A stretch of 64,000 nucleotides of DNA from Owenia fusiformis (GCA_903813345.2 CAIIXF020000003.1:21402931-21466930); one strand, 5' to 3'. Numbered from the stretch's first letter, positions 48,301 through 57,447 are shown. The notes: generated by a model from the letters alone, not told the origin. Program-made: numbers and translations.

Positions 48301-49725
48301 TTCATATTATTATTTTGATTTAAATATCAAAGTTGGATAAAAATGAATGAGTCCTTATATTTTTAAACGACTATACTTGATTCGAATTTACCCATTTTAA
48401 ACTTTGTGACACAGAAAAAAAGTTCGCCCTTTTTCATATGCTGTAAGGTTAAAGTACCTTGCTCGTGTGGTTTGGTTTTGACACAAGTTAAAGGGGTACA
48501 TATTTTAATATTGTTGCTCTATATTATAGTGTAATATTGTGAGGAACCCTTTCGTGACATTGAAGTTTATATGACTGACTGATTGTTTATTTGCACTTAA
48601 ACATGATAAGGTGCCATAAACCACACTTAACTGACACAATTTTAAAAACATAAGTAAAATATTAAAACACTGGACTGTCCAAATAATTTTTTTTAAATGC
48701 AATCGGGACAAACGTAGATAATCAAATGTGTTAATCGGACATTAACTACCAAACCCCTTGACAAATTTAGATGTGCAGAAAATTACCCGTATCAGCTTCT
48801 AAGTCCAAAGTATGTTATGTACACATGTTATAAGTAGTTTGTTCAGGGGTACTCTATCCTAAATATCAACATGCTGATCATACAAGGTGCGTTAACAGAG
48901 GCCTTTAACGCTGATTACACTTTTAGAAAAGTACATAATGCAATGTTTTCTGACGAATTATAATGAAATAACACGTAAACGCACCAAGTTCTGAAGTTGC
49001 TTCACATATTTAATGTTAGTTGACCTGAGAAGTGCCAGTTTCATACCACAAAATTTATCTAGAATTGCAATTTTGTTATTTGAGGATTTCCCAAAAGCAT
49101 CTTTGAACATTTATAAGGGAGTATATTAACTTTTCATGACATAGTTCCTCAATAATTCAATTATTGTTTACCAATGGTTTCCCTATTATTTTACGCACAC
49201 TTTTCACTTGTTGAATCAAAATCTTACGATCCTTTATGATGTTATGTTTGAAGTTGAAATACAAGTTGTAGATAAAGATATGATGAGTTCTTATGCGCTG
49301 GCATAGGGAATGTTTGGCGATCAACAGGTGTCTTAGGGTACAATTCCATATTGGTCACATATAAATAAAATGAAGACACAAACCACTTGTAAGCAAACAA
49401 AGTTCAACAGATATCAATTCAACATTCACATATATGAGCTATCTGAGCAATATTCCCATGTATAAACCACTTATTAATATGAAGTTCTACTTGAGTTATT
49501 TCAAATGCGTGCTAGTTAAAGTAAAGACGAGCCTGGCCCTACCTTGTTATTTGAAACATCATAGAGAAGATATGTAAACTGAACTAGTTGATGCTCATCT
49601 GTCCCGAGTTCATCGCCTCCTTTTCCTGCTGTTGTTACGTTAAGTACTATAAGATATGGTGGAGCCATTGTTGTGTTCTTGTTGCTCCCTTGTGGTGGCT
49701 TGCCTGCCTTACTGAACCCCGTCAT
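15210..49725 (-). CDS. ESRP: Epithelial splicing regulatory protein (ESRP/Fusilli), complete gene, 14 coding exons
   Basis: ESRP proteins are nuclear RNA-binding regulators of epithelial alternative splicing. Joining the 14 exons listed below gives about 809 residues without a stop, all with GT/AG borders and matching phases. Order: DnaQ/exonuclease-like N-terminal domain (about 20-180; [51 protein letters not shown]), linker, RRM1 (about 244-320, [18 protein letters not shown]), RRM2 (348-432, [23 protein letters not shown]) and RRM3 (487-572, [10 protein letters not shown]). Then comes a proline-, methionine- and alanine-rich region with LPGG repeats, and a fourth RRM-like module (about 733-806). 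The ATG at 49725 is the first after an in-frame TAA (49809-49807). Human ESRP1/2 have about 680-730 residues; the extra length is C-terminal. Confidence 0.93.
15669..16096 (-). CDS. ESRP: ESRP exon 13 (low-complexity region and start of RRM4-like module)
   Basis: Two bases and 142 codons, ending in phase 0. Acceptor TTTTCAG, donor GTAGGC. Encodes a Met/Ala/Pro-rich region, four LPGG repeats (plus strand about 15900-15950), a tyrosine- and proline-rich stretch ([18 protein letters not shown]), then [20 protein letters not shown]. In vertebrate ESRPs the corresponding YYPSPPGSP...VVRMQGLAYN segment is also C-terminal. Confidence 0.92.
16097..17426 (-). other. ESRP intron 12
   Basis: No exon seen. 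A 111-codon minus-strand frame (16367-16702) has no recognisable domain. Confidence 0.6.
17427..17688 (-). CDS. ESRP: ESRP exon 12 (end of RRM3)
   Basis: 87 codons plus one base with the donor at 17426 (CCAG/GTAGCA). A second donor 24 bases on, at 17402 (TCAG/GTGATG), keeps phase 1 and would add eight residues (GSTTASVS). Encodes [36 protein letters not shown] and a proline-rich tail. The acceptor is CTACAG at 17690-17689. Confidence 0.9.
17689..20057 (-). other. ESRP intron 11 (contains hairpin-unit array)
   Basis: Between 17790 and 18960 this intron carries the TATACTGAAAGTATA array described separately. The rest (18970-20057) is AT-rich and empty. Confidence 0.7.
17800..18960. repeat. Array of self-complementary TATACTGAAAGTATACC units
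   Basis: About a dozen copies of GGTATACTGAAAGTATACC or close variants, separated by 10-60 bases (with a gap at about 18110-18590), often joined by CTGTCAGTATATACTGA. Each unit has 7-bp arms around a five-base loop (TGAAA, or TTTCA on the ESRP strand). The spacing is irregular, so it is a clustered dispersed motif rather than a strict satellite. Confidence 0.75.
20058..20201 (-). CDS. ESRP: ESRP exon 11 (start of RRM3)
   Basis: 48 codons, phase 0. Acceptor TTCTAG, donor GTAACT. Encodes [20 protein letters not shown] and [20 protein letters not shown], the first half of RRM3. Confidence 0.93.
20515..20640 (-). CDS. ESRP: ESRP exon 10 (linker)
   Basis: 42 codons, phase 0 at both ends. Acceptor TTCCAG, donor GTAAAT. 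Encodes [20 protein letters not shown] and IPSGFLPQQ, a proline-rich linker parallel to the LNRFSSAP...LPQQFVPP segment of ESRP1. Confidence 0.9.
20641..21421 (-). other. ESRP intron 9
   Basis: No exon or notable repeat seen. Confidence 0.6.
21422..21637 (-). CDS. ESRP: ESRP exon 9 (rest of RRM2)
   Basis: 72 codons, phase 0 at both ends. Acceptor TCTAG, donor GTAGGC. Encodes [20 protein letters not shown], the strand [10 protein letters not shown], and [17 protein letters not shown], matching vertebrate RRM2 closely. Confidence 0.95.
21638..22939 (-). other. ESRP intron 8
   Basis: No exon seen. The plus strand carries TGACCTTGACCTTGG-type motifs near 22070-22110 and 21895-21910, which look like a dispersed sequence (compare 9696). 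Confidence 0.55.
22940..23046 (-). CDS. ESRP: ESRP exon 8 (start of RRM2)
   Basis: Two bases and 35 codons, ending in phase 0. Acceptor TCGCAG, donor GTAAGA. Encodes the inter-RRM linker and [17 protein letters not shown], the first strand and helix of RRM2. Confidence 0.9.
23321..23496 (-). CDS. ESRP: ESRP exon 7 (end of RRM1)
   Basis: One base, 58 codons and one base. Acceptor TTTTAG, donor GTAAGA. Encodes [20 protein letters not shown], the RNP1-like strand, and [20 protein letters not shown]. Confidence 0.93.
23497..25022 (-). other. ESRP intron 6
   Basis: No exon or recognised repeat. Confidence 0.6.
25023..25133 (-). CDS. ESRP: ESRP exon 6 (start of RRM1)
   Basis: One base, 36 codons and two bases. 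Acceptor TTCCAG, donor GTAAAG. Encodes [20 protein letters not shown] and [10 protein letters not shown], which is nearly identical to RRM1 of vertebrate ESRP1 including the RGLPWQSSD motif of the quasi-RRM. Confidence 0.93.
25245..25381. repeat. Foldback hairpin with about 57-bp arms
   Basis: The arm TATCCTTTGATTTATGAGTG...ATATCTGCAC (25245-25303) is mirrored by GTGCAGATAT...AATCATAGGAT (25324-25381), with a loop of GAGCGAGCGTAGCGAGAGA. It lies 112 bases upstream of the acceptor of ESRP exon 6. Confidence 0.85.
25387..25669. repeat. Nested inverted repeats with a 16-bp palindrome
   Basis: TTTATTCCATAGTTA (25387-25401) is mirrored at 25655-25669. Inside, AACCATAGCATACG (25513-25526) is mirrored at 25553-25566, and CATACGACGTCGTATG (25521-25536) is a perfect palindrome. 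With 25245-25381 this may be one composite foldback element. Confidence 0.7.
28204..28376. mobile_element. MITE-like element (second copy of the 35839 family)
   Basis: Begins ACAGTAAAACTTTTCTTAGT and ends GGTTTTACTAC. The interior CTATTGACTTCTGTATAAAT and AGTGAACACCTACCAACA match the 35839 copy. Confidence 0.6.
29268..29530. repeat. 24-bp minisatellite, about 11 copies
   Basis: AGAAATAGCTAAAAACTCAT followed by CAAC is repeated head to tail with very few differences, so the array is young or homogenised. There are no unique spacers, so it is not a CRISPR. Confidence 0.95.
31985..32039 (-). CDS. ESRP: ESRP exon 5 (55-nt exon)
   Basis: Found by phase. The acceptor TTTGCAG and donor GTGAGT enclose 2+51+2 bases, exactly what is needed to join exon 4 (one leftover base) to exon 6 (needs two). 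It encodes [17 protein letters not shown] and completes a Cys codon with exon 6, giving EPGICTK. This parallels ESGTCSK just before RRM1 in vertebrate ESRP1. Skipping it would break the frame unless exon 6 uses another acceptor. Confidence 0.8.
32044..32103. repeat. 15-bp tandem repeat, four copies, forming a splice acceptor tract
   Basis: On the plus strand AAATATAGAAGAGGT alternates with AAATATAGAAGAGGC (one copy has AAATACAG). Read on the ESRP strand the units are pyrimidine-rich (CCTCTTCTATATTT) and run directly into the GCAG acceptor of exon 5. Confidence 0.85.
35839..36015. mobile_element. MITE-like element (GTACAGTAAAAC termini)
   Basis: Starts GTACAGTAAAACCTTTCTAA and ends TTTACTGTAC, short inverted termini. 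The body repeats AGTGAACACCT. A second copy in the same orientation is at 28204-28376. This copy begins only about 34 bases inside intron 4, next to the exon 4 donor. Confidence 0.6.
36050..36139 (-). CDS. ESRP: ESRP exon 4
   Basis: Two bases, 29 codons and one base (residues 185-215). Acceptor TGCAG, donor GTAAGT (consensus). Encodes [20 protein letters not shown] and [10 protein letters not shown], the helical linker corresponding to the QVEDMGNIILAMIS segment of ESRP1. Confidence 0.85.
36140..44358 (-). other. ESRP intron 3 (8.2 kb)
   Basis: Long AT-rich intron. Contains a GTAGCC-family fragment near 40290-40350 and poly-G patches near 38250. Minus-strand frames at 36198-36699 have no recognisable domain. 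No other gene seen. Confidence 0.6.
40283..40352. repeat. GTAGCC-family fragment
   Basis: CAGAATGGTGAAACAATGCA, TGATTTTTTTGGCCC and CCCTGGCTATAGGCA match the core and right end of the element at 7840-8050. Confidence 0.5.
44359..44584 (-). CDS. ESRP: ESRP exon 3
   Basis: Codons 110-184 plus one base. Acceptor TTCCAG, donor GTATCC (weak), phase 1. Encodes [19 protein letters not shown] and [15 protein letters not shown], the best conserved motifs of the N-terminal domain. The donor was chosen because it is the GT that matches the phase of exon 4; GT at the downstream ATGGTTC would be out of phase. Confidence 0.85.
45145..45300. mobile_element. Foldback MITE (GGTCACATTTGCTCC arms)
   Basis: TTATGCCTTGGTCACATTTG at the left is mirrored by CAAATGTGATCCAGGCATTA at the right. 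The inner arms contain CGGCCGATTGAGT and ACTCAATCGGCCG around a short AT-rich loop (about 45214-45238). The arms are about 60 bp and imperfect. No coding sequence, and no clear target duplication. Confidence 0.75.
45320..45482. repeat. Two tandem foldback units
   Basis: Each unit begins with a form of TACAAGCCCCTGTGACCCCC, continues CACTACAACAAGTGT and ends GGGGGTCACAGAGGCTTGTA. Two diverged units lie head to tail, so each can fold alone or pair with the other. Confidence 0.75.
46071..46592 (-). other. Unidentified 173-codon open frame in ESRP intron 2
   Basis: Starts [20 protein letters not shown] and contains a mixed central part ([40 protein letters not shown]) of less biased composition than most chance frames in this AT-rich DNA. 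A hydrophobic stretch (about residues 13-35) resembles a signal or membrane segment. I recognise no family. It may be a retroposed relic, an unannotated exon or chance. Confidence 0.2.
47387..47530 (-). CDS. ESRP: ESRP exon 2
   Basis: Codons 62-109, phase 0 at both ends (TTTCAG acceptor, GTAAAT donor). Encodes [20 protein letters not shown] and an acidic Cys-containing segment that lines up with the region after NKKVG in vertebrate ESRP1. Confidence 0.85.
47531..49542 (-). other. ESRP intron 1
   Basis: GT donor at 49542, TTTCAG acceptor at 47531. A 93-codon plus-strand frame at 47907-48188 resembles no known protein. No repeat structure noticed. Confidence 0.7.
49543..49725 (-). CDS. ESRP: ESRP exon 1
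   Basis: Codons 1-61, ATG to a GTAGGG donor, phase 0. It encodes the start of the exonuclease-like domain ([20 protein letters not shown] and [19 protein letters not shown]). A second in-frame Met (residue 20) lies just before the conserved part and could be an alternative start. An in-frame TAA 81 bases upstream with no intervening ATG supports Met1, unless a 5' non-coding exon is spliced on. Confidence 0.85.
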
Positions 49726-52700
49726 CTGAGCATCTACATGTGAACCTCCAACTTTTTTAGCCTCGCTTTCAATGTCGTCTGCTTTAGTGTACGCATGCGT
49801 ATTTCTTTATTTTGCTAATATTCAAGTTATCGGTCTATCTGATCAAGCTGTTACCGTCCTATCAAAATGGTAATTAGCATAATGATATGATAGCAGTGGC
49901 AAATACGAGACGACTGATCGCATCCAATTAAAATATTTAGTGTTTGTTTTGTTACTTTTTGCGATTGCGTCGGCTACCGGATTAAAATTTTAATTAAAAA
50001 GGTAAAAACACCGGTCAACTAATTGCTATCCGTCGCTTTAATCAGGAGTGGACATGGAAATTGTAAAGAGGGGCAAAATATTATGAAAATGATAGGCCCT
50101 TTTTAAAAAATGTGTGCCTAGTTTTTTGGAAATTCAAATTGTTTTTATCATATCATTTATATATAAAAGTATTTAAATGGACATTCGAAATCGGATATAG
50201 TTACATATGATGGCGTAGGAGTAAGCTTGTATGCTATGTTCTTTTCCTTCTGGTCCATCCTTTCTATGATAAGAGACATAGCATGGGCGTAGCCAACTTT
50301 CAATCAGAGAGTACGATCGCCCAAAAGATTTTGGTTTTCATTCGGGGGGGATGTGATCGTGGTATACGCGAGCTAAGACCAATTTTAAGATTTGTTTTGT
50401 ATTTTTACATAAAATGATGTTACTTCCTTCAAAATTGAGCTAGAAGCTTTAAATAAAAAGCATTTTAAAGCTCCTTTTTTCTATCGAATGGTTCTATTTC
50501 TATTGGTTATGTGTCGGGGGTACACCCCGGGGGGGGTGCACCTATCTGCCCCCTGGCTACGCCCATGCATATGGAACAGAGACATAATATATCTCTGCTA
50601 GGATGAATAAAATCAAGTTGGTTCTGATGAGTTCCACCATTAGCCGAGATGCCCGCTACACAGTCAGGTCAAGTAAGTAAGTCAACATTCGAAAATAAAA
50701 ATCTCAAAAATCGTACATCTTTGATTTCCAAAATAATTTGTGAGGTGGTTATTAAGATGGTAATACACATTTTAACGTATTAATTTTGAGTACATCTCGA
50801 ATCCATTCTCGACAAAGCGTTCTCGAAATAAGTCTTCGAAATGTTTGAGTTCGGGATTATAAAAGTACGTTAAGATATACCGCTCCTTAACAAACTCTTT
50901 TGGGAACAAGATATAGAATCAAATGCACATTCTTCTTATTTACTCCCTGACACATGCCAATGAATGTTACATAAGTAAATATATCTGTTTTAAATAATTT
51001 TGAAAACGCTGTTTTCTACAGGTGCCATTTTTTATAATTGAAAAACAAAATTGAACATTTTGCATTTCTAAATTGATAAGTGTCTTGGAATACAACTTAA
51101 TTGTAAACGATTTAAGTCATTAATAATATTTCCCTTAGTGATCCCATGCTAAATAGACAGTAATTGGGTCAATGCTTTGTGTTCAACCTTGTTTTCATGA
51201 CTTTTAAACATGAGCCGACGATTATGTAGGAAATTTCATTTCCAAATGAAAGCGTGTCAACTCCTGTTTTTGCACAATATTTAGCCTTTTATAATGATAG
51301 ATCGCCAAAATCTGCATGTAGCTCTTAATTAGGCGATATGGTTTTAAATGTATGGATGTAAGCAATAAACTCAAACAAAAATTCAAACCACCCGCTACTA
51401 ATTTTGATTACACAAGACGAAATTTCCACTCCCGGGGAGCACTTTGGTAACACTTTGAAAGAGGATTCTTGAAAAATCGTTCGAATTTTCGCAAAAGGTT
51501 TCACGTAATTTTATTGCTTCGTTTAACCCTCGACTTATGTCATACTCAAATCTGATACCATATTTTATAAATTAAAATGAAACATTAAACTCACCGGGTT
51601 ATATGATAAGCCGTTTCGAAAATTGATGATTTGAGTTAACTGTGGATATTTATAAAAAATGTAAGTCGGCATGTATTCGACAGTTAATGTACATACATGA
51701 TGTATGCATAAACAGGTGACTAAAATATCGATTTGTGACTATCACATTTGGCTTCCAAAAATTAAGTTGGAAGTTACAGTGGTAGGAGATTAACGAAAAC
51801 GTCAATCACATCCAGATATCCGAACGACGTCAAGTATTAACAATACACTTTTCGTGCATCTCGAACAAGGCAAGGTTCTGTTATCCAGCAATATGCATTC
51901 CGAAAGAAAAAATTCACAAATATCAACAAATTTCATTGAGTAGGATATTACATTCGAAATCACAACTTTCAAATTATTTGTTTTAACCAAGAATTGTAGG
52001 AACTTGAAACATGCTGTTAGTTTTTCAAACCGCATATCCTCATTTACCTTCTTTGACAAGGATGAATCCATTTGAAAACATGGATTTTCTTGATTATTCT
52101 TCAATACTACCATTGAAATATAAATATGTAGGATATTACAGTGTAAATTGACACGCATTTGTTTGCTCCTTATCAAGAACAAATAAATGCAGTACCATCT
52201 TGCAATATTTAAAAATTGAAAGTTCATTCTGTATGTAAACAAGAAAAAAATACATTTATGGTTGGTTCATAATGAAAAATGACAAATAACATACATCTTT
52301 TGAAGTAGGGGTATACAGGGACACAGTGGAAAATCAGAAATTTAGGTCATATCCCAAAGATTGCTTCACCAATATGTAACAGAACATCACAATTATCATT
52401 TACACGTTTGCTAATAGGTTTATTGAAAATAATTAACCAGAGGTTTACTTCAATTGTGGCACCATTCTTAGTAAATACTGATGAACATACGATTATCGAA
52501 TGTTGACTAAGTTACTTGGCTTGACCGTACAACGATACCCACCGCATTTTTGTTTTGTTTATGGCCTCAATACATATAGCGACCCCCTAAAAATAGGTAG
52601 CTCAAAAGGTATTTTTTTAAAAAATGCATTTTTTCGACAGGACTAAATATTAAATACATAGGGGTGAATATTTAATACATTTTTCTTTGTATTCACTAAT

Positions 52701-52783
52701 ATCTATTGTAGTGCTCATTATTTGTAAGGTGTAGTTCTACAACCCTCCCAATCCATTCACCCTAGTATTCCGAGCGTAGAGGT
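49726..52783. other. ESRP upstream region and intergenic DNA
   Basis: The ESRP promoter and 5'UTR should lie just right of 49725. I see no clear TATA box. A 146-codon minus-strand frame (51802-52242) is unrecognised. The GTAGCC-type element at 50281-50568 is the only clear feature. Confidence 0.4.
50281..50568. mobile_element. GTAGCC-type foldback element
   Basis: GCATGGGCGTAGCCA (50281-50295) is exactly mirrored by TGGCTACGCCCATGC (50554-50568). The interior has two G/C-run stretches (CATTCGGGGGGG, CCCCGGGGGGGG), like the element at 7840-8050, but lacks its CTGCATGATTTT core. No coding capacity. Confidence 0.65.
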
Positions 52784-52906
52784 TATATAAAAGTAAGTCG
52801 ACGGTCCACAACCATCCTTTGGAACAAGCTTGAGATAAAGAGAGACTCTGATAAATCAGAATGACGAACCTTTCTTTTAAGAAGCGAAGTCGAACTAATG
52901 GAAAAG
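52784..52906 (+). promoter_or_regulatory. Candidate TATA promoter with short ATG exon
   Basis: TATATAAAAG at 52784-52793 is followed 68 bases later by ATG (52861). Fifteen codons (MTNLSFKKRSRTNGK) then lead to a GTACAC donor at 52907, leaving phase 1. That phase would fit the first recognised exon of the Pif-like gene (57334). The peptide is basic and has no signal sequence, which is odd for a secreted protein. A diverged copy of the exon sequence occurs near 53535-53570. Speculative. Confidence 0.2.
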
Positions 52907-53029
52907 GTACACTAATCCCAAAACAGCCAGGGACGGACGGTCACCTAGATCTCGTATGGACCAGCCGCCTCCCATTCATTTTGCAAGCCTAATGATTTCT
53001 GGTATTTAGCTAAATGTAATTAACAGTGT

Positions 53030-53405
53030 TTTGTGTAATGGCAATGGTGAAAAACCTAGGTCTATAGATCTTCTGATGTTTTACATTTAATTTCCAATTA
53101 TGTTTGGCGTTAAACAGAAAACCATATGATTTGCCTCTGCACACTCACGACAGGGTATCAAAGTTCAGCAGCACAATTAGGATTTTTTAAATTTAAATAT
53201 CATGGAATATTTGTATTTTTAGCTTTGTAATTCAAAGTGTTTTGCCTAGGCCTTTATATCTTCTGATGTTTCAGTGTTTTAAATTTAATTTCCATTATGA
53301 TTGGCGTCAAGAAACAGAAAACTATGATCTGCCTCTGCACACGGGGTATCAAAACCAAGCCAACGAATTATAATTTTTTAAATTTAAATTGCATGGAATA
53401 GAATG
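53030..53405. repeat. Tandem duplication, about 185-200 bp, two copies
   Basis: ATCTTCTGATGTTTTACATT, GCCTCTGCACACTCACGA and TTTTTTAAATTTAAATATCA (about 53068-53202) recur in diverged form at about 53260-53395. The flanks TCTTTTAAGAAGCGAAGTCG (52872) and TCTTTTAAGAAGTGAAGTCA (53537) suggest an older, larger duplication. Confidence 0.65.
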
Positions 53406-53599
53406 CAAAAAACCATCAAGTCATTTAATCGCATAGATCTTAGAAAAATTAAAAATATACAAAATCAAATGTCTTTTTATGAATATTTACCCTGCGTGCA
53501 GAGTCTAGTTAAACTACAAGACGAAGACGAAGCTCTCTTTTAAGAAGTGAAGTCAAACGAATGCAAAGGGTAATGCAAAGGGTAATGAATATTCTTTCT

Positions 53600-55640
53600 A
53601 TTTCTATGAACTTTTTTCTATTTTTTATCAATATATCACCCTAACCTAAGCCTTGAGATTTTAGATATAATGCGAAATCAACGAGATCATTTCCAAAAGA
53701 AATTTTGTCTGTTTTTAGAAACCTATTGAGAGTGTGGCCTTGACCCTAGAGTTTGTCATTGCACAAATTGCAAGCTAAGAAGCATTGTCGATGGAACGTA
53801 GGCTAGACTCCTCAGACAGTATTCAAGCTCTCTTTGTTCAGGCTACGCAAGCCGCAACTTGTGCATTACATGGCAAGGTGAACCAATGTGATTGGATAAA
53901 ATAGTCAATGAATCGAGAACCATCTATTTGTGATTGATGAAACGAAAAATGTTTTCAATTCAATGTGATTGGGTTTCATTTTAAAACATAATTACACACA
54001 AAAGGTGGTATACCTGTATATAATAACAATCAGACAATGCTATTTTGTCTTGTTTGTGAAATTCAGTCATTTTTAGCTTAAACAGGCGATGATAAAATTC
54101 AAATCAATGTGTCCTTTACCATTCCTAGATAACACTAGCGTAACGAACAAAGATTGGTACTATCTCATCACTAAGGGGAAAATACTTAGATAAAAACACA
54201 ACCGGCGAACCAGCAATACTTTAACATTCCAAAATATGATAAAAAGAAGAACAAAGAAACAGTGTCCATCCCCTCCCCATCATTTAGAAAATATAATTTG
54301 GAATAATAATAATAATATAAACGGAAATCACATTTCAAAAACCTACAAAAGGAAATGAGTGTCGTTTTACATAGTTGATATTTATATATGTTCTTTGATC
54401 TCCGGTCACGATCTCTTGTTTTCTCTACCCTCGAGACATTCACCTTTACCACATGTATATGTACAATCGTCACAAATGCCCTTCCCTGTAAATTACCCCC
54501 CCCCTCTACCCCTTTATAATATTGTGTTATCATATGCTGTGACTGGATAAATAGTTTGGGGTTTAATTAAGATAATAGCCTGGCACCCAAGCCAATTATA
54601 ACTGACATTCTAGATTAAAGCATAAAAACAACAATTAAAAATAGAGATTCAGCTTGTCTCTGCGATCTATTACCACATATTACATTTTTACTTTTCTATT
54701 TTTGAAATATTCTTTCTGCAATCTGTAAATATGACATTAAGTTTGAGGTTTTAGACAGGGTTGTAGGAAGGAATGACATGGCCAAAATCACTCGACAATG
54801 AGAGAGTCGCTATGTTATCCCAGAATTGTTGACGTTGAAAAGTCGCTTGCATTGTCATTCGTCAAACTGCAATCATATCAGCCAAAAGTTTAAAACAATT
54901 AAAAAAAAGCGACATAATAAGCTCAATGTCGAGAAGCAGGTGTTCTTGATTAAAGCATCAACTTCAGTGGCACGCTGCAGACGATTGGAACGTTTTATAG
55001 TAATGCCTTGATTGAATTTTTGAGACGATCCCTCAAATCGATGACGCACTAGTATGGCGAACAGGAAGTGACCCGATTACAACAGGACTTTGTTTTACTA
55101 TTTTATTCTATTTTACGCTAAAATTATGATTATTTTGTCGTTTTATGTAATTATTGGTTTGCATGTTGCTCATATGTATGACATTGTTGTTGGCTTACAG
55201 TTTTGTTAACTGTGCATATTTAGAATTGTGATGTTCAATTTATTGTTTTATTAGATTTTATATCATAATTGTAATATGATGTTGCATGTTTAGATTGATT
55301 GATTGTGTTACTCGTTTGCGTTGATTGATACGCATGTATAACTATTATTGATTGATTGATTTTAATCGATTTCAGATCCTGATTTCGACATCCAAGGTGG
55401 GCATAATTATAATGTATATTTATGTTATGTTTTGTTCTCATGATCATTCGGCTTTGTCTACTCATCACTGGTTTATAAACCAAGGGAATAATGAGAATAG
55501 TTACCACCAGTCACACCAAACCAGTTCTCACTTACGTTCTTGAAAAGTTTGCCAAACTGACTTAAAATGTGCGAACGTGTTTGAACTTATTGGACGTAGT
55601 GCAATTAAACCGAGTTACAAAACGAGATGGACTACACCAA
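53600..55640. other. Intergenic, no gene recognised
   Basis: AT-rich DNA with TGAT-rich microsatellite sequence near 55310-55370. Open frames at 54186-54550 are unremarkable. I looked for a VWA domain (DxSxS motif) belonging to the Pif-like gene and did not find one. Confidence 0.35.
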
Positions 55641-55649
55641 CGAACCAGA

Positions 55650-56660
55650 AGGTATAACCCCCCTATCACAACAAACTAGTTCTCAACCGTTCTTTCCAGT
55701 CATCCAAAAAGTCATAAAACGGGCTAAATTTAGCTCTGGTCGGGGAATATGTCTTAGCTACTTCGTTCATAATAAACAGTCTTCAATACGTCCATCTCAT
55801 TCGGCAGTTCATTCAGGTCGCTATATTTTTTGCTAACTCATTCATAAGCAGGTTTTAATACGTATTTAATCAGTTCAAACCAATTTGCAATTAGTTCTAC
55901 CTCGTTAAATTCTCATTACGTCCTCGGACAATTCATCTCGTTCTAAGGACGTCCCTATTAGGATTGAAGTACGACAGTTCTGTTCGTATTGCCTCCAGCT
56001 CGTTCAGAAATTTTTGAGCATGCTCTAAGTTCTTTCCGTTCGAGTACGTCGTGGAGTTTGTAAATGACCCCAAACGGTTCTAACCCCCCCCCCCATCACA
56101 CCAAACTAGTTCTCAACCGTTCTTTCCAGTCAACAAAAATGTCGTAAAACGAACTAAATCTGGCTGTGGTCGGGAAACATGTCTAAAATAATTAATTGAA
56201 GCTATTTCGTTCATAAACAATCTTCAATACGTACATCTCATTCGCAGTTCGTTCAAGTCGCACCATGTTGATGTGCACATGTACTGCAATTAATAATATA
56301 CGATTGCACAACGTCGTTTGAAGAACGTTGTCACATGATCTAATTATAGAACAGGATGGTCGCCATCGAATTTTGAAATAGTGAAAACAATTAACACCCT
56401 CCTGTTCGACATCTTCGCACGCTCGGTCTTCACTGCGTTCATCGACCGACGGGAGCCGAGTGAACGAAGATGCCTGTACGAGCACATCCATGAAATTCGT
56501 AAATAGATCTTAGAAGGTTACAGCTCATTCCGTTTACACACAGTTTAGAACTAGTTCGGCAACGTTTTGAAGACCGCAATGACAACAAAATTGGCGTGAC
56601 AGCTATTTTTGCTAACTCGTTCATAAGCAGTCTTAATACGTCCTTAATCAGTTTAAACCA
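55650..56660. repeat. Diverged tandem duplication, about 430 and 780 bp offsets
   Basis: ACTAGTTCTCAACCGTTCTT, TTCGTTCATAATAAACAGTC and the blocks between (55656-55826) recur at 56082-56255. GCTAACTCATTCATAAGCAG (55833) recurs at 56611 as GCTAACTCGTTCATAAGCAG. The copies are therefore rearranged rather than simple. Confidence 0.65.
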
Positions 56661-57060
56661 GAGACTGGGGTATTTGGCGTTGAGATAACTAATTTAGTGT
56701 GATTGTGGGATTTGGCGTCTAGAGAACTAATTTGGTGTGGCTGGGGGATTTGACGTTTTAACAAAACTAATTTGGTATGGCTGAGTTATTTGGCCGATTG
56801 AGATAAGTAATTTGGTGTGGTTTGGGGATTTGGCCGTTGAAAGAACTTTGGTGTGACTGGGGGATTTGGCGTCTAGAGAACTAATTTGGTGTGACTGGGG
56901 GATTTTTATGTTTTAACAAAACTAATTTGGTATGGCTGAGTGATTTGTTGGCCGGTTGAGATAAGTAATTTGGTGTGGTTTGGGGATTTGGCGTTGAAAG
57001 AACTTTGGTGTGACTGGGGGATTTGGCGTTGAGATAACTAATTTGGTGTGACTGAGGGGT
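56660..57060. repeat. Minisatellite with higher-order structure
   Basis: Basic units of about 35-55 bp combine GGGGGATTTGGCGT, a variable joint (TGAGATAACT, CTAGAGAACT, TTTTAACAAAACT) and AATTTGGTGTGACTG. The order of variants repeats with a longer period of about 170 bases, seen twice. Confidence 0.8.
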
Positions 57061-57333
57061 AAATCATCGAAGACTCCTAATAGGGTAATATTATTGTATA
57101 TGTCTCACTGAATACTATAGGCGATTTCCTTTAAAATAAAATGTAAAAGTTAGTACGATAAGTCATAGATCCAGGCCAGATTATTTTGTAGAAGGATCAG
57201 TAGCTCAATAAATATTCCTCCAAATGAGACACCAATTATTCGTTGAGCCTATGAGATCCTACTACAAAACGACCTGGCCACATCTGTGCGATAAAGTGAA
57301 TGTTTAGGTGAAATAATGTTAATGATGTTCCAG

Positions 57334-57447
57334 AGTTATGTGAGGAGAAGTGTGTTGAAGAGAACGGGGGTTACTATCCATACCCAGGGGACTGTTGTTC
57401 ATTCGTAGTCTGCAACAGACTGCCAAGCTCTAAAGGTCCGGGAAAAG
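57334..57447 (+). CDS. Pif-like exon a (CBM14 domain, first half)
   Basis: Two bases, 37 codons and one base; acceptor TTCCAG, donor GTGAGA. LCEEKCVEENGGYYPYPGDC then CSFVVC is the typical front half of a peritrophin-A domain (YYPYPGDC is the most conserved part). Confidence 0.8.

Noticed and set aside
51802-52242. Minus-strand 146-codon frame upstream of ESRP
   Set aside because: Rich in hydrophobic and lysine codons as expected of AT-rich chance frames; no domain, and not in phase with an ESRP exon.
49723-57333. VWA domain or signal-peptide exon for the Pif-like gene
   Set aside because: Searched by eye for DxSxS-type and hydrophobic-leader frames and found none; recorded as missing rather than forced.
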